This document shows, in pieces, positions 8,770 to 18,821 of a stretch of DNA of 20,208 bases. Under the pieces are notes generated by a model, which saw only the letters and a program-made list of their open reading frames with translations, did no database searches and had not been told where the DNA came from. Positions within the stretch are counted from its first letter, which is position 1, and each line of letters begins with the position of its first letter. Origin of the DNA: Sphacelaria rigidula (lineage: Eukaryota > Phaeophyceae > Sphacelariales); NCBI GenBank assembly GCA_964200075.2, contig CAXNAA020000558.1, positions 1 through 20,208 on the forward strand, in the 5' to 3' direction. A program made the translations under genes and the position numbers.

Positions 8770-9070
8770 TATCTATCATACCCAAGTAATACTCTGTACT
8801 CGAGTAATACTGAGAGTGCTTACTCAACATTTGAGTATAGTCTTGGAGGTTGCATTCGATCTACTCAAATTGTGAGGAGATTATTCGAGGCCGTACTCGA
8901 TCTACTCAAAAATTGAGTAGAGTATTGAGGTCATACCCAAGTGATACTCTACACTCAAGTATTACTGAGAGTGCTGACATAAAATTTGAGTAGAGTATTT
9001 GAGGTCGTTCGTACTCAACCTACTCAAAATTTGAGTGGAGTAGATACTCGGGTATTTTCCTCGAGTACTC
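8770..9070. repeat. Cluster of CTCAA/TTGAG palindromes with 155-bp period
   Basis: The block catacccaagt-atactct to ctgagagtgct at 8777-8822 recurs at 8932-8977 with few changes, giving a period of about 155 bp. Within each period, ctactcaaa and tttgagtag-type sequences face each other as short inverted repeats (for example ctactcaaaaattgagtag at 8902-8920 and ctactcaaaatttgagtgg at 9020-9038). This is a small diverged tandem array of hairpin-forming units. It is non-coding. Confidence 0.75.
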
Positions 9071-9857
9071 ACAAGTCCATAGATGACTCGAAACAATACA
9101 TGGGACGACAACACACACACACACACGCAAAAGTACATACTCTACTTCACCTGCCCTTGAGATGGTGTAAATGCTGGCTATGAAACACGGTATAACACCG
9201 TGTTGCTGCAATCACTACTGTATAGTTTAGCACAGTATCAAGCCATCAAGCCTACTGTAGACCATGACGTGTCGATCTCCAAGGTCTCACAGTCTCAAGT
9301 GGTCGCCCTTGGTGTCATGCTGTCATGGTGTGATGATGTCGTGTGGCAAGACAAGGGCAACTTGCCTACGTCGTGTGGTATATATGCACTATACACTGTG
9401 TGCACCCCCCGTGCCCGGGGGTTCATGTTCTGCCTTGGGTTGGGGTTATCAGGGCTTGTTTTGGGGTTAGGGTTTGACAAAGTATTCTCACCCGTAGGAA
9501 CTCGGCGCCGAACTCGGGTAAACCTGCCTCGCTGCAATTTTACACTACTCATTACAGTACTAGTCTATCTGTATTGCAGTACAGTGCTATTTCGGCGCAA
9601 GGTCGCTATTATTAGCGAAACGTCGTGGGAAGAAGGATTAAAGGAGGGCCAGCACGAGCATCAACATCAACATCAACGTCGTGCCAAAATACTGTAGGCA
9701 CTGGAGTCTAGTGAGATACTGCATTAACGTTGTCGTACCCGCAGGATGACATGGGTCTTCGGACGCAGCAGTCTACATTAATTGTAGTGTAGCCAAGTGC
9801 GGGAAAGTGGTAAGTTTGACAGATTGTAATTTGGTTCAATTAATCGGGCAACAAAAC
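9071..9857. other. Region upstream of the transporter gene
   Basis: This is the likely 5' flank or leader of the gene starting near 9858. It holds a short hairpin (aacacggt/accgtgtt, 9185-9205) and a plus-strand open frame up to 9697 with no recognisable family; part of that frame crosses a G/T-rich patch (9430-9475), and its tail is His/Gln-rich (9654-9680). No TATA or other convincing promoter signal was identified. Confidence 0.4.
9110..9129. repeat. CA dinucleotide microsatellite
   Basis: About eight or nine CA repeats (acacacacacac) lie here. It is an ordinary simple-sequence repeat. A shorter one is at about 13355-13367. Confidence 0.9.
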
Positions 9858-10061
9858 ATGACACAAGTCCAATGTTATCTTCGCGTGGCTCGCTTTCATT
9901 CTGATCGTTGTATCACATGTTATGCAGAAGTGGATGCGCAACACTACGCTCTGGGGGGAGCGCTGTTGGCGAGCACGAGCTTGCAAGTGGTATCCAACAT
10001 TGCCACTGTCATCAAGCGCAGGAAGAGCACAGAGCAGGCGGGTGTACAGCAGCCAATACCG
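9858..10061 (+). CDS. MFSD5: MFSD5-like exon 1 (N-terminal anchor)
   Basis: The frame encodes HYALGGALLASTSLQVVSNI followed by IKRRKSTEQ: a hydrophobic segment and then a basic stretch. That is the layout of the first helix in this family, which plants and animals also follow with a Lys/Arg/Ser-rich linker. The donor is cca ata ccg|gtgagg, in phase 0. The start is uncertain. An in-frame ATG lies at 9858 (A at -3), or the exon may begin after the acceptor atgttatgcag at 9928, with an initiator exon further upstream. Sequence identity to the family is low here, so the assignment rests on position, phase and hydrophobicity. Confidence 0.5.
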
Positions 10062-13000
10062 GTGAGGTTGTCTTTCCGGCATTTTCAAGTGGCATTAAAC
10101 ATGTCGTGTCCGTAATCCGCTATACCTCTATACCCCTCTGTTATCCCTCTATTTCTGTACCTGACATCGCTGGAGTTACTATACCACTGCTCTCCACGCA
10201 TCGTACTGGAGATTCTATTCGAAATCACAGTTTTTCTTGTCTTCCGAGTTGGGCTGTTACTGGAATTAAATCACACGTAGGACAGCTCATGAGCTAGCTC
10301 ATCTGCGGGCGGTAGCTCACTTGTAGTCAAACATGTACGTGTGAGCTACGTCCGATAGCTCAACACGAGGCAAACGTGCGCTGATGAACTACGAGTTGGT
10401 AGCTCATCCAGGACAAATATGCGTAGCTCATGCAGCTCTCATAGCTCACCCAGGGCGAATATGAGCTGATGAGCTACGGGTTGATAACTCACCTAGGGGA
10501 AACATGCGTAGCCCATGCAGCTTTCATAGCTCACCCAGGACGAATATGAGCTGATGAGCTACGGGTTGATAGCTCGCCAAGGGTCAACATGTGTAGCTCA
10601 TGTACAGTAGCTCTCACAGGTCACCTAGGGAAAACATATGCGGATGAGCTACGGGTTGGTAGCTCATCGTACGGACACACGGTCGTGGCTCACTCACGTC
10701 ATATGCCTAGCTCGCTGCTGGCCAACCCCGTGTCGCCTATGATGTAACATTCTTGTTCGAACGGATGGCGCCACATATCATTAGCTTGTCATGTTTTGCC
10801 TCACTCTTCGCGATAGGAAAAAGAGAAGCCAACACATGTCCTCGTTTGCTTGGTCGGATGATGCAAAAGGTATTAATATTTAATGTCTACAAGAATCGAC
10901 CGATTCATTTCTTTTGATCGGTTGGCCGCGAGGGTACGAGTCCATCCGGTCATGCACACGTTTTTAAAGTGAAATTGGAGCCGATTCAACAGATGACTCA
11001 TGCTCGTCGTCAAGGAGTTAGCCCTTCGACCGCGAGGGTTGGCGATATGATATATGAGCATAATTAACTTCATGGCTCTCATTGCTCATCCAGGGCAATT
11101 ATTCGCAGCTCACCTAGCTCTCATAGCTCATCCAGAGCCAACATGTGTAGCTCATGCATCTCGCATAGCTCTTAAAGGCATGTTTAGCTTATGCATCTCT
11201 CATAGCTCATCCGGGGCAAACATGCGTAGCTCATGCAGCTCTCATAGCTCACCCAGGGCTAATATGAGCTGATGAGCTACGGGTTGGTAGCTTATCCAGG
11301 AGAAACATTCGTAGCCCATGCAGCTCTCAAAGCTCACCGAGGACGAGTATGAGCTGATGAGCTACGGGTTGGCAGCTCACCTATCGCAAACGTTCGTAGT
11401 TCATACAGATCCCATAGCTCACCCGGGACGAATATGAGCTGATAAGCTACGGGTTGGCAGCTCACGTCAGTTAAACACGCGTAGCTTATACAGCTCTCAT
11501 AGCTCACCCCAGGAAAAACATGCGTAACTCATGTAGCTCTCATAGCTCACGGAGGAGCTACGGTCAAGAAGAGCTAGCTCGAGCTACAGGGAGCTGACCT
11601 GTCCAACATGTGGAGTATATTGACAGTTTTTTATTCGCGGCGCAGAAGCTTCCCTGAATCGGGTACTGTACATATACCGGTATATACTCGTATATTTATA
11701 TTTGTAAAAAAGATTGAAACACCGTTCGCTTCACCACGATTGATGGATTACTGTCACTGTTTGGTCCACCTGCAAACGTGCTATCATAGCGTAGTATCGA
11801 TTAAAATTTAATATACGGTGTAAATAATCATGTCTCCATTCACCGCAGAAAAGGGCGACTCAGATTGAGGTCCAGACACGAGCAATTGAAATCGTTATAC
11901 GCTAGGTGGGCCAGATCGTCTGACGCACTCACTTCCTGGATGTAGATGATGTTGATTTTGTAGACTCAATACTTACACCTCAAGTTTAGGTCACCTGATG
12001 GCTCTCTTTGGGTGGTTTCAGAGGTTAGCTCTAGCTAGTAAAGTTAATACAGTTAATACGTGACTTATTTTTGTTCATTTTGTTGGTTGCGTTTTGGTGT
12101 TACTGTACTGTACCTATAGTCTATTGTTGTTGTCATGAATAGTGTGCTGAGTTCCGATGATACACGCCGCGATGCAATTTTGGGCGTAGCAGTATAGTAG
12201 CACCTCTCACAGGGGCAACAAGGAACAGGTTAGTTGAGCCATCCACCCATGTGACTTTTCGGAGCAACACTATTACCTCTCACACAAGTAGACGGGCATT
12301 TGAGAGCACGGATATGTAATAGCAGTCGCGCATGACTCTCTATTAAATTATTGCCACGCCCGCTGCATTCATCATTGTATTGTGCATATAAGAGTATTTC
12401 TCAGTGTCGAGAACAAGTGTGCAGCAGCTTGCTTTGGCGTGCTTGACCACAGTGTGTTGGCGGAGTTCAAGTGCTGAGGTAGGGTTGTGCGAGGCGCCGA
12501 GATTCGGAGAGTGCTGCTTGGGTTCGTCCCTTTGGTCCGCCACTAATCACAATTGCCCTTGCAAATGCAATTATGAAAAGCTACGCGGACGTTGTTGCAA
12601 ATTATTTTTATGCACTTGGCATGGCTATAGCGGTGAAACTCCTGCCTTTCTCCCCTCGCTTCCTCCCGTCTTGCGCCTGTGCTGGATTGATTGTGTTGGC
12701 GACAGGCGGGGCTGAGCAGCTTCCGCTGGTGGTATCTGGGCATCTTCGCCGTTTACTCCTTCGCGGATGCGCTCGTAACACCCTATCTCATGGTCTTCTT
12801 GGGAGAAAAGGTATTACACGAATTGCTTGTTTATTTGTTCATGTAGAGGTTCCCTGCTGTGTATCTCAAATGCCAAACCAAAGTGAATAAAACACCCATC
12901 GCCGGGCAGTACAGTTTGCCGTTAAATAATTATTCCAGGTGAAAAGCGGAAGTCTTGCCTGTTCTCTTGTTACCTTGTCTCTTCGCGACTGTCGATTGCT

Positions 13001-16000
13001 GTTGCTCATGCACGATTGATGCCCTATACCCTGGCAGAGATCTACGATAGTGGTCGATGTCCCTCAAGTACTTGATACTTGATACACGGTCCGACGTCGG
13101 AACGTCTTGTAGTTATTTTTCATAACTGTGTAGGTAGGTTGTATGTTGCATGTGGAGATGTAGAGATGTCATTTTCCGAGCGAAAAGGGTGAAGCGTTCG
13201 ACAAAGATGATGCCCATTTGTGTCCGTCCATGTTATGACTTTCATAGTCAGGCTTAGTGTTGGGGCTAGGTTGTGCGTCCGAGTACGTATCAATGCTTCA
13301 CCAAGACTAGCTTGCATTTGCCGTGCTGTAGCCTCAGAGTCCCATTCGTAAGCACACACACACAAATGATCTGTGAAGGTGTTGAGCACCTGAATCCCCC
13401 GATAATGTTGACAACGTCAAATGTTGATGTTCACAGGGCGAGAGCCTTGAGCTTTGTACTGGAGTAATCAGCTTTCTTTTGTGCACCCGTTTCGTGAGCA
13501 CTGTGTTTCTGCTCTGTCGGCTGGCTGTGTGCTGTGCCTGTGTTGCGGCGCATCCTATATGTCTGTGTCTGTTCATCTTCCTAGCAGAAACCGAGGATAC
13601 CTCATGAAATGGTCGGGGTGCTGGTGGTGTGCGAGCGCTTGTCGTGTATGGCGGCGGGACTATTCTATGGCGGCTTAGTCGACAGGTGAATCGCCGTATC
13701 CGTACATGGTAGAGATACCAGATACATGTGGGGTTGCGGTCCAATGTTGCAGTACTGCTTCGCCGCAGCAACTGTAGAATACCTGTGGAATACCGTATGT
13801 CTTATGTGCGTGCTCGACTTCTGCAAATATTGGATTGTCTACAGTGAATAAACCATGCAACACCATTCAGCAGGGCACTGTAGTTTATTTCACTGTAGGC
13901 CCACTCGCATTTATTCATAGACATGCTTTGGCCCATTGCCCATAGCCCATAGACTAAGTCTATATTTGGACTTCACCAGGCGTCGGGCGTTGCGTCTAAA
14001 CCACTTGGGCCTGTTAATGAAGTCAGGGTGTATAGGACCGACATCACTTTAGGTGAGGTGAGCTAGGTCGTCGTGCTCTGGGGTGATGGTGCTGTAATGT
14101 ATGACTTGCTCCCTGAGGAGTGCCTGCGTATCCGCATTTGTTTTTGGGTGGCTCATCAGCAGCTAGAATGGGCGAGTCTGCTGCGTGTGATGATGAACCC
14201 TACCGAACGTGCTCAAAAATGATGTTGGAAGATGTTGGAAGGTGGACCCTTGGAATACCTGCCGGGGAAACGTACAAGGATCCTCGAATGGCATACACTA
14301 CAGTACTTGTGCAAAATACGAGAGTGCAGCTCTGCTGAGGGAAAACGCGCGTGTGTACTTTTGATAGGCACGGGCGACGGAAGGCGTGTATCATGTGGCC
14401 GGTCCTAAGCGTGGCGTTCTGTCTCCTAGTCAGGTCGTCGAATTTCAGCATGCTTATGCTGGCCTGCATCATCCACGGTGCGTTCGATCCTTGTGTTAAT
14501 CTAGTGCGCAGTGAAAAGTGTACAGTAGTGCTTCGAAGTAGTGCATATTGTACGAATAGTAAGAGTAGTGCTGGTGCAATTGTTCACCGGCGCGGGGGTG
14601 CTGTTCGGTAGCAACGCCGACCTTTGCGCTCTCAAGTGCACTTTGGAGTATATATATACTGGTATACTGTGATCCCTCTCCCGTACGCGGCACAACGTTC
14701 CGTACATCCATTCATCTCCTGTCGACTGCAGGATAGCAACTAGCAGCATTGGCCACTGCTTTTTCATGCCACGTGCTGACTTTGACACTGTCGAACACCA
14801 TCCGCCTCCGATTGCTACTGAAGTGCGAGCAGTGCTCTCACGAGTTCGCGTTGAACCTTGCCAATACCTGCATGACTCCAGTAGTGCATGACTCCAGTAG
14901 GCGTCCCTGATCTTTCCTGGCCTCAATCGTTGCTTGTTGACCGTAAAACCGCACAAGGAGCTGGATCGTCTCTGGGTACAACATGCTTCGAGTCCTGGAT
15001 GGTGGCGGAACACAACCTGAGGAGATACTCGTCCAGCCTACTGCCGGCCATGTTTCGTTTGGTTTCATGGGCGGGCAACCTGTCATGGATCACAGCTGGT
15101 TTTGTGGTGGCAGGACTACGTAGCAAAGCGAAGGACGGCTTTTTGGCAGCTTCCAATGTCTCCATAGTGGTGAGTTCCGGCCCGCATAAACAAGTGCCTG
15201 CCTGAGGTGCATTACGTCCCGCTGTACTCTACTCTACTCTACTCTATACTCTACTCTACTCTACTTAATTGTAGCGTACTTAATTGTAGCGTACTTAATT
15301 GTAGCGTAAGAGTAATAACAAGGCAGCTATACGGTACGTCTTGGCTACCTTGACTCCACTTAAATGCCAGCCATTTCATCACGATGCCCGGTCGATGAAA
15401 GCCCTCCTGGGACCCCGGGTATCTGGCGGAAAAAGAAGAAAAATCGAGAGTCTCCTTTCATACAACTTTCCTGAATATCTCAGAGCACCCGTGTACAAAA
15501 TTTCAGGGTCTAATTGAAAAAAAACCGGCGTGAACAATCGCTGGGGAGTAAATTGCGATCGTTCACCCTCCTTCAGCCTGTTTTGTGGCTCATGGCAGAT
15601 AGCTGCAGTTTCAACGTGTCGGCAAGCTCCAGTGACTTCTTTATGTTGCGGCATGGAAGAAAAACAGGCCCCGGGCTTGACTTTATCTAATGTCAATCAC
15701 CAGTTGGCTGGATACATATCCATGGCATTTGGGCACTGCCTTGAGTGTGCCTAGTTCAAAAACTCCAATCAAGCTTGCCGTTACCCGTCCGTGTTGGCCA
15801 TGAAAATGCAACGCGCTGCAACATGCCCTGTCTATACGCGGTTCACAAGTTGGGCCATCACAAGCAATAGACAAGCCGTGAAAGCGGTACGTTCAAGCGG
15901 TACGCGTTGAGGAGTCATCTGACGTGTGTGCGGGCCGTGGGACGAAAGTGCGTTCAAGTGCGGATGACTGTTGAAGGAACGCCGCTCATGATGATCGTGT

Positions 16001-17599
16001 GGCCATTGACTGCTAGCTTGCTATTAGAGCTTGCTAACTTGTTGCGGATTTTCGATTAATGGGATGAATGTTGCATGTTGCCACACCTATGCTGTGCGTG
16101 TCCTGAGTCGGTACCGACACTTCATGTACTGCGGCAAAGCTTGCGCTGTTCTGCACTGGTACGTTCATCACGACACTTGAACGGTCACGTAGTATCTACC
16201 CACTGGCCAGTGTGATCGCTATCCTCCCCTCTCCTCCTCTCTTCGATCTTCCTCCAGTTATCCATAACTACAGGCCTTTTGATATGGCGATGCTGGTCGG
16301 AAAACTACGGTGATCGCACGTCCTCGTCTTCACAACACACTCGGCAGGCGAGTCTCAACACATAACGCACTGAGCAGGAACTAGCAGTACACTGCACAAG
16401 CGTGTGCTAACATGAGCAAAGCATAAGTTAGGAATAGGGGGGGGGTGTACTCATGATCATGCATGCCATAATCATAAGACCCACTACCTCGCATCCGTAC
16501 GAAGCCGGGCCGGAGCACGCCGGTTTTCGCCGGACCAGGCTCGCCATCAATCACCACGCGCGAAGTGCCGTGTTGTCTACGGCGAGTCGCATGAAGGGTG
16601 AGCTGCATCCTGCTAATATCGTTTGGCCCAAAGCGTACTAATTGTCTTGCATTTGGATGATGGCCTCCAATGATTTGCTTCATTCTTTGGTATCGCCACT
16701 TGCAGAGACAGCCACGGCAACACACCGCCTCGTGGGTGTCTCACCATTCAAACACTACGTGGTTTGATTATCCTCTTTGCGCGGAGTTGAGGTATTCCCA
16801 CCCCGCACAATATGGTCTAGTTCGACCACCATCACGGTTACAGAAGAAAGATGCAAGTGCTGAAAACAAATCGGTAACCTGTTTGCCTAGCTTACGCAGT
16901 GAGCGGCAGCGTCATTGCCAAGCGACGCCAACCCCATAGCGTGTACGTCCCTTCAAGGCCGAGACGGAGCACGCCGGGTTTTCGCCGGACCAGGCTAACT
17001 CACGGTTATATGATCACGAAAGTTCAGGAAATTGTCGGATGCCGCGATCCCAACACCGCGCAAACCTGGTGCTGCACAAGATATAGCCGAGAATACGTTT
17101 GCAGGGGGAAAGTGATGACGATGATGACCATGATTCACATCGGCACTACTTCCCAACATCGTATGAGATACTGTACCACTTTACTGACCTTACTGGATGT
17201 GCTCCAACGTGTAAGCTGTTGGTGCTGTCACCTTGTCTTTATTTTCGAGGCCGCTGCGCTACCGGTACTGTTGACACTGTTATCATGGTAGTCTTGGTAG
17301 TGTTGGTACGTGACGTACAGCAGCTACACCGGGAGTAGGTGGCGATTCCGCACTGGCAGATGACACATGAGGCCATGCGGTGCGAGGCCGTGCCGCAATA
17401 CGAACACCAAGAACACCAATGCTCAATGCTTGCATACATTGACGCATTTTGAATGTTTGGGCTTGTCTTTTTCGCGCACCAGGCTCTGAGGCGAATTACA
17501 GGAGACACGAGACTTTTGCTCACGGCCGTGGTTGCGGTGTTATTCGAAGGGGGCATGAACGCCTTTTTCCCGGTTTGCTTCGCGTGCTTGAAGCGGCAG
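9858..17599 (+). CDS. MFSD5: MFSD5 / MFS_5-type transporter, 7 exons, C-terminus not in window
   Basis: This is a spliced gene for a major facilitator superfamily membrane transporter of the MFSD5 (PF05631, molybdate-anion transporter) type; the Chlamydomonas MOT2 protein belongs to this group. The exons are 9858/9928-10061, 12706-12810, 13588-13685, 14368-14477, 14958-15169, 16258-16347 and 17483-17599. All junction phases agree (0, 0, 2, 1, 0, 0), and the assembled product of about 290-310 residues follows the family from its N-terminal membrane anchor to the helix after LFEGGMN. Landmarks in order are GGLVDR-HGRRKA (the cytoplasmic loop after helix 2, usual form VD..GRK), CFESWMVAEHN (family FESW.VAEHN), WSENYGD and DTRLLLTAVVAVLFEGGMN. 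MFSD5 proteins are about 450 residues, so roughly a third is missing, either beyond the window or lost. Transport of molybdate is inferred from the family only. Confidence 0.78.
10287..10720. repeat. AGCTC-rich satellite, block 1 (85-bp period)
   Basis: The marker gatgagctacgggttg occurs at 10383 (one variant form), 10468, 10553 and 10643, giving spacings of 85, 85 and 90 bp. Each unit carries several copies of tagctcat, tagctcacc and atgagct, so AGCT palindromes recur every 10-20 bp and units can fold internally. The array sits inside intron 1 of the transporter gene. Confidence 0.9.
10921..11042 (-). mobile_element. MITE-like element, copy e, between satellite blocks
   Basis: On the minus strand the element reads from the end near 11013 through ctgttgaatcggctccaatt and acgtgtgcatgaccggatgg to ctcgcggcc at about 10924, the block order of copies a and f. 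A further gaccgcgagggttgg at 11028-11042 looks like an extra end of the same family. It lies between the two AGCTC satellite blocks, so one continuous array may have been split by this insertion. Confidence 0.6.
11065..11590. repeat. AGCTC-rich satellite, block 2 (85-bp period)
   Basis: This is the same repeat as at 10287-10720. The marker gatgagctacgggttgg falls at 11271 and 11356, and as gataagctac at 11441, giving an 85-bp period. The left part (11065-11230) consists of degenerate units, and the right end breaks down into gaagagctagctcgagct near 11570-11586. Units in the two blocks are alike enough to be one array interrupted by about 340 bp of other sequence. Confidence 0.9.
11591..12705. 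other. 3' part of intron 1, no recognised feature
   Basis: This stretch belongs to the 2.6-kb first intron and ends with the acceptor gttggcgacag. It is AT-richer at 11660-11710, including the perfect palindrome tataccggtata (11672-11683). A frame starting at ATG 12573 (MKSYADVV, then a donor gcg|gtgaaa at 12633) could be an alternative or extra phase-0 exon, but support is weak. Confidence 0.5.
12706..12810 (+). CDS. MFSD5: MFSD5-like exon 2 (first transporter helix of the MFS core)
   Basis: These 35 codons are in phase 0 at both ends, between acceptor gcgacag and donor gagaaaag|gtatta. They encode FRWWYLGIFAVYSFADALVT followed by PYLMVFLGEK. The family has a similar helix ending in GPYxYxLY or APYLYKLY; the shared PYL and spacing support the match, although the sequence is diverged. 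Confidence 0.7.
13588..13685 (+). CDS. MFSD5: MFSD5-like exon 3
   Basis: This exon has 32 codons plus two bases between acceptor ttcctagcag and donor gacag|gtgaat. It encodes EMVGVLVVCERLSCMAAGLF and then YGGLVDR. The spacing matches the family helix (typically IGQLF.AGFGSS.LFG..VG.L.D), residue for residue in length, and ends at the conserved Asp of the cytoplasmic signature. It starts in phase 0 and ends in phase 2, fitting exons 2 and 4. Confidence 0.75.
14368..14477 (+). CDS. MFSD5: MFSD5-like exon 4 (GRRK loop and following helices)
   Basis: After acceptor ttttgatag, one base completes the Arg codon begun in exon 3, and the frame then reads HGRRKACIMWPVLSVAFCLL, RSSNFSMLMLACIIH. The joined VDR-HGRRK is the MFS loop motif (D-x-x-GR-[KR]). 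The SNFSMLMLACIIHG portion matches the family's KxS..Y.VLMVGRILGG in register. The donor is catccacg|gtgcgt, phase 1. Confidence 0.82.
14958..15169 (+). CDS. MFSD5: MFSD5-like exon 5 (FESW..AEHN signature)
   Basis: Two bases complete the Gly codon from exon 4, giving GAGSSLGTTCFESWMVAEHN. This is the best family diagnostic in the window: MFSD5/MFS_5 proteins carry a near-invariant FE[SA]W...EH at this point. Next come a helix (WAGNLSWITAGFVVAGL) and FLAASNVSIV, which leads into another helix completed by exon 6. The donor tccatagtg|gtgagt is strong and in phase 0. Confidence 0.88.
15223..15308. repeat. ACTCT pentamer run followed by three 15-bp tandem units
   Basis: A run of ctctactctactctatactc (about 15225-15267) is followed by three copies of a 15-bp unit, cttaattgtagcgta (about 15264-15308). 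Both are simple tandem repeats in intron 5 of the transporter gene. Confidence 0.9.
16258..16347 (+). CDS. MFSD5: MFSD5-like exon 6 (WSENYGD)
   Basis: These 30 codons follow a strong pyrimidine-rich acceptor (ctcttcgatcttcctccag) and encode LSITTGLLIWRCWSENYGD and a Ser-rich linker ending HTRQ. W.ENY is conserved in the family after this helix. If the exon ends at cggcag|gcgagt (a GC donor, phase 0), the linker between ENY and the next helix has the family's usual length. If it ended at tac g|gtgatc, phase 1 would not fit exon 7 at its best acceptor. Confidence 0.78.
16486..16999 (-). mobile_element. 0.5-kb element with terminal direct repeats (TRIM-like), copy 2
   Basis: On the minus strand this starts with gttagcctggtccggcgaaa (16999) and ends with a direct repeat of it near 16541. 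It matches the copy at 1970-2500 throughout, including a 32-base identical block at 16583-16614. It lies within intron 6 of the transporter gene, antisense to it. A minus-strand frame (about 16725-16381) runs through much of it and could be relic coding sequence, but stops interrupt the matching part of copy 1. Confidence 0.65.
17483..17599 (+). CDS. MFSD5: MFSD5-like exon 7 (LFEGGMN)
   Basis: After acceptor ttttcgcgcaccag, the phase-0 frame encodes ALRRITGDTRLLLTAVVAVL and FEGGMNAFFPVCF. It aligns with the family's L..LLSD.R..LLG.IQALFE[GS]. Donor cggcag|gtgtgt at 17600 is in phase 0; an earlier choice is ttcccg|gtttgc at 17573. The next expected segment (WTP.L, then G.IFS.FM) was not found downstream, so the gene continues out of the window or is truncated. 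Confidence 0.78.
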
Positions 17600-17980
17600 G
17601 TGTGTGCATATGTGTATGTTTGTATGTGTTTGTGTCTGTGTTCAATACTTTGGGGGACTCACCTTAGGTGCCCATGGATGTACTGTTACTATAGGCGTGC
17701 ACCGCGAGATCGAAAGCGACAGCGCGGGTGCAGTAGGCACATGATGAATACTTTTACAATGAATACTTGAACATACCGCTATAATACTATACTAGTATCG
17801 ATCGTAAATGATCTAATGGTGAGCTTATCTGACCTATTGTAGTCACGCTTTCACGCACGACTTGCCGCTGTGATGACTGATGACTCGTGCACTTGGCCAG
17901 CAAGCCTGTTGTACATGCTCTAATGTCTACCGTACTTCCTCAGGATGCACTTGTGAGAATCTTGCCGAAGATACATTTAT
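17600..17980. other. Downstream of exon 7, no recognised exon
   Basis: A TG-rich run (about 17600-17640) follows the exon 7 donor. I searched for the next transporter segment here in all frames and found none. The stretch may be the start of a long intron. Confidence 0.45.
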
Positions 17981-18361
17981 GCACAGTTATAGGCGCGCCT
18001 GACCCCTCAAAATGGGCAAAAAAAGTGTCACCGACCAATATCACGAATAGACACGAACAGACCGACTTCTGAGGCTTATCCAGGCTCGTGGGGTAATATG
18101 TGTCCTACGTCATCGGAAGAGAATGGCATGGATCCAAAATTCATATCGAGAAAAAGTAGAATGCATTCTAAAATCAGAATTCTACCGTTATTTCCGTTGT
18201 TGTTCCTCATATATTACATGCCACTGGGTCGCTTTTCGTCCGCGCTTGCGATACCCTGGCATGCAAGGAGGCTGGTTGGGTTGAACCAACCCAACGCACA
18301 CCGAGAACACTCGGGCAAGGACGGAACATACATTCCCTGAAGAAAGTGAGACCTCGGTAGA

Positions 18362-18390
18362 CCCCAAATCGGCGCCTGTGGCGCCAATTT
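18362..18390. repeat. GC-rich hairpin in left inner arm
   Basis: The arms aaatcggcgcc and ggcgccaattt flank a three-base loop (tgt), with one mismatch in the stem. Its partner in the right inner arm is the perfect version at 19230-19254. Confidence 0.75.
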
Positions 18391-18821
18391 GAACGAAAAC
18401 GGGTTGGCCGCACCCGAGGAGCCCACGAGACTGTCAGTCCTACTAATATTCCGATTCTCTTTGTACACACTCAAATCAAGTAATATCAACCATGAACATT
18501 TGTAGCCCAACGCCGGTAACTGAAACCAGGAAGCTGAGCCATTTTTTGGGCCAAAATGATGTGCTCAACATGCGATAGAGCCACATGTACTGATGAACTT
18601 CAACGAGGACGGCCCTCACACAGACGAGTGGAGTACAAATAGTCACCGGGTGTGTAATGTGGGCTGGGCGGGTGTTGGTTCACCACCTCTTCATGTTTTG
18701 AGGAGCTTGATTTATCGGCTGCCATCATTCCACAGCTTTTGTCGGATGAATGACTCGCCTTGTGCAAGTGTATTCGTTGTTCCGTGGGCATGTCTTTTCA
18801 TTTCATGAATATGGTATATAT

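Noticed and set aside
9200-9697. 165-codon plus-strand open frame
   Set aside because: No family resemblance, it crosses a G/T-rich low-complexity patch, and it has a His/Gln-rich tail. It is more likely flank or leader of the transporter gene.
10287-11590. CRISPR-like array
   Set aside because: The units are contiguous 85-bp tandem repeats without unique spacers, in a eukaryotic intron.
12573-12632. Short ATG exon (MKSYADVVANYFYALG) as the transporter's first exon
   Set aside because: It would need an intron of only 73 bp, and exon 1 at 9928-10061 gives a better N-terminal anchor and linker in the same phase. Not excluded as an alternative start.
13334-13771. 145-codon minus-strand open frame
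   Set aside because: It is antisense to transporter exon 3 and its flanking introns, with no family-like sequence.
14501-15013. 170-codon minus-strand open frame, the longest in the window
   Set aside because: It overlaps transporter exon 5 and intron 4 antisense and has no recognisable domain, so it is a shadow frame.
15530-15754. Open frame starting NNRWGVNCD as the exon after FLAASNVSIV
   Set aside because: There is no usable acceptor in phase upstream, and the segment at 16258 carries a clear WSENYGD with a strong acceptor.
17102-17211. Acid-rich segment (ESDDDDDHDSHRHYFPTSYE) after a cag acceptor as an extra transporter exon before exon 7
   Set aside because: Its donor phase does not fit exon 7 at the best acceptor, and joining exon 6 directly to exon 7 already gives the family linker length.
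18098-18340. 80-codon open frame in the left arm of the 2-kb element
   Set aside because: It covers the inverted-repeat sequence itself, and no domain was recognised.
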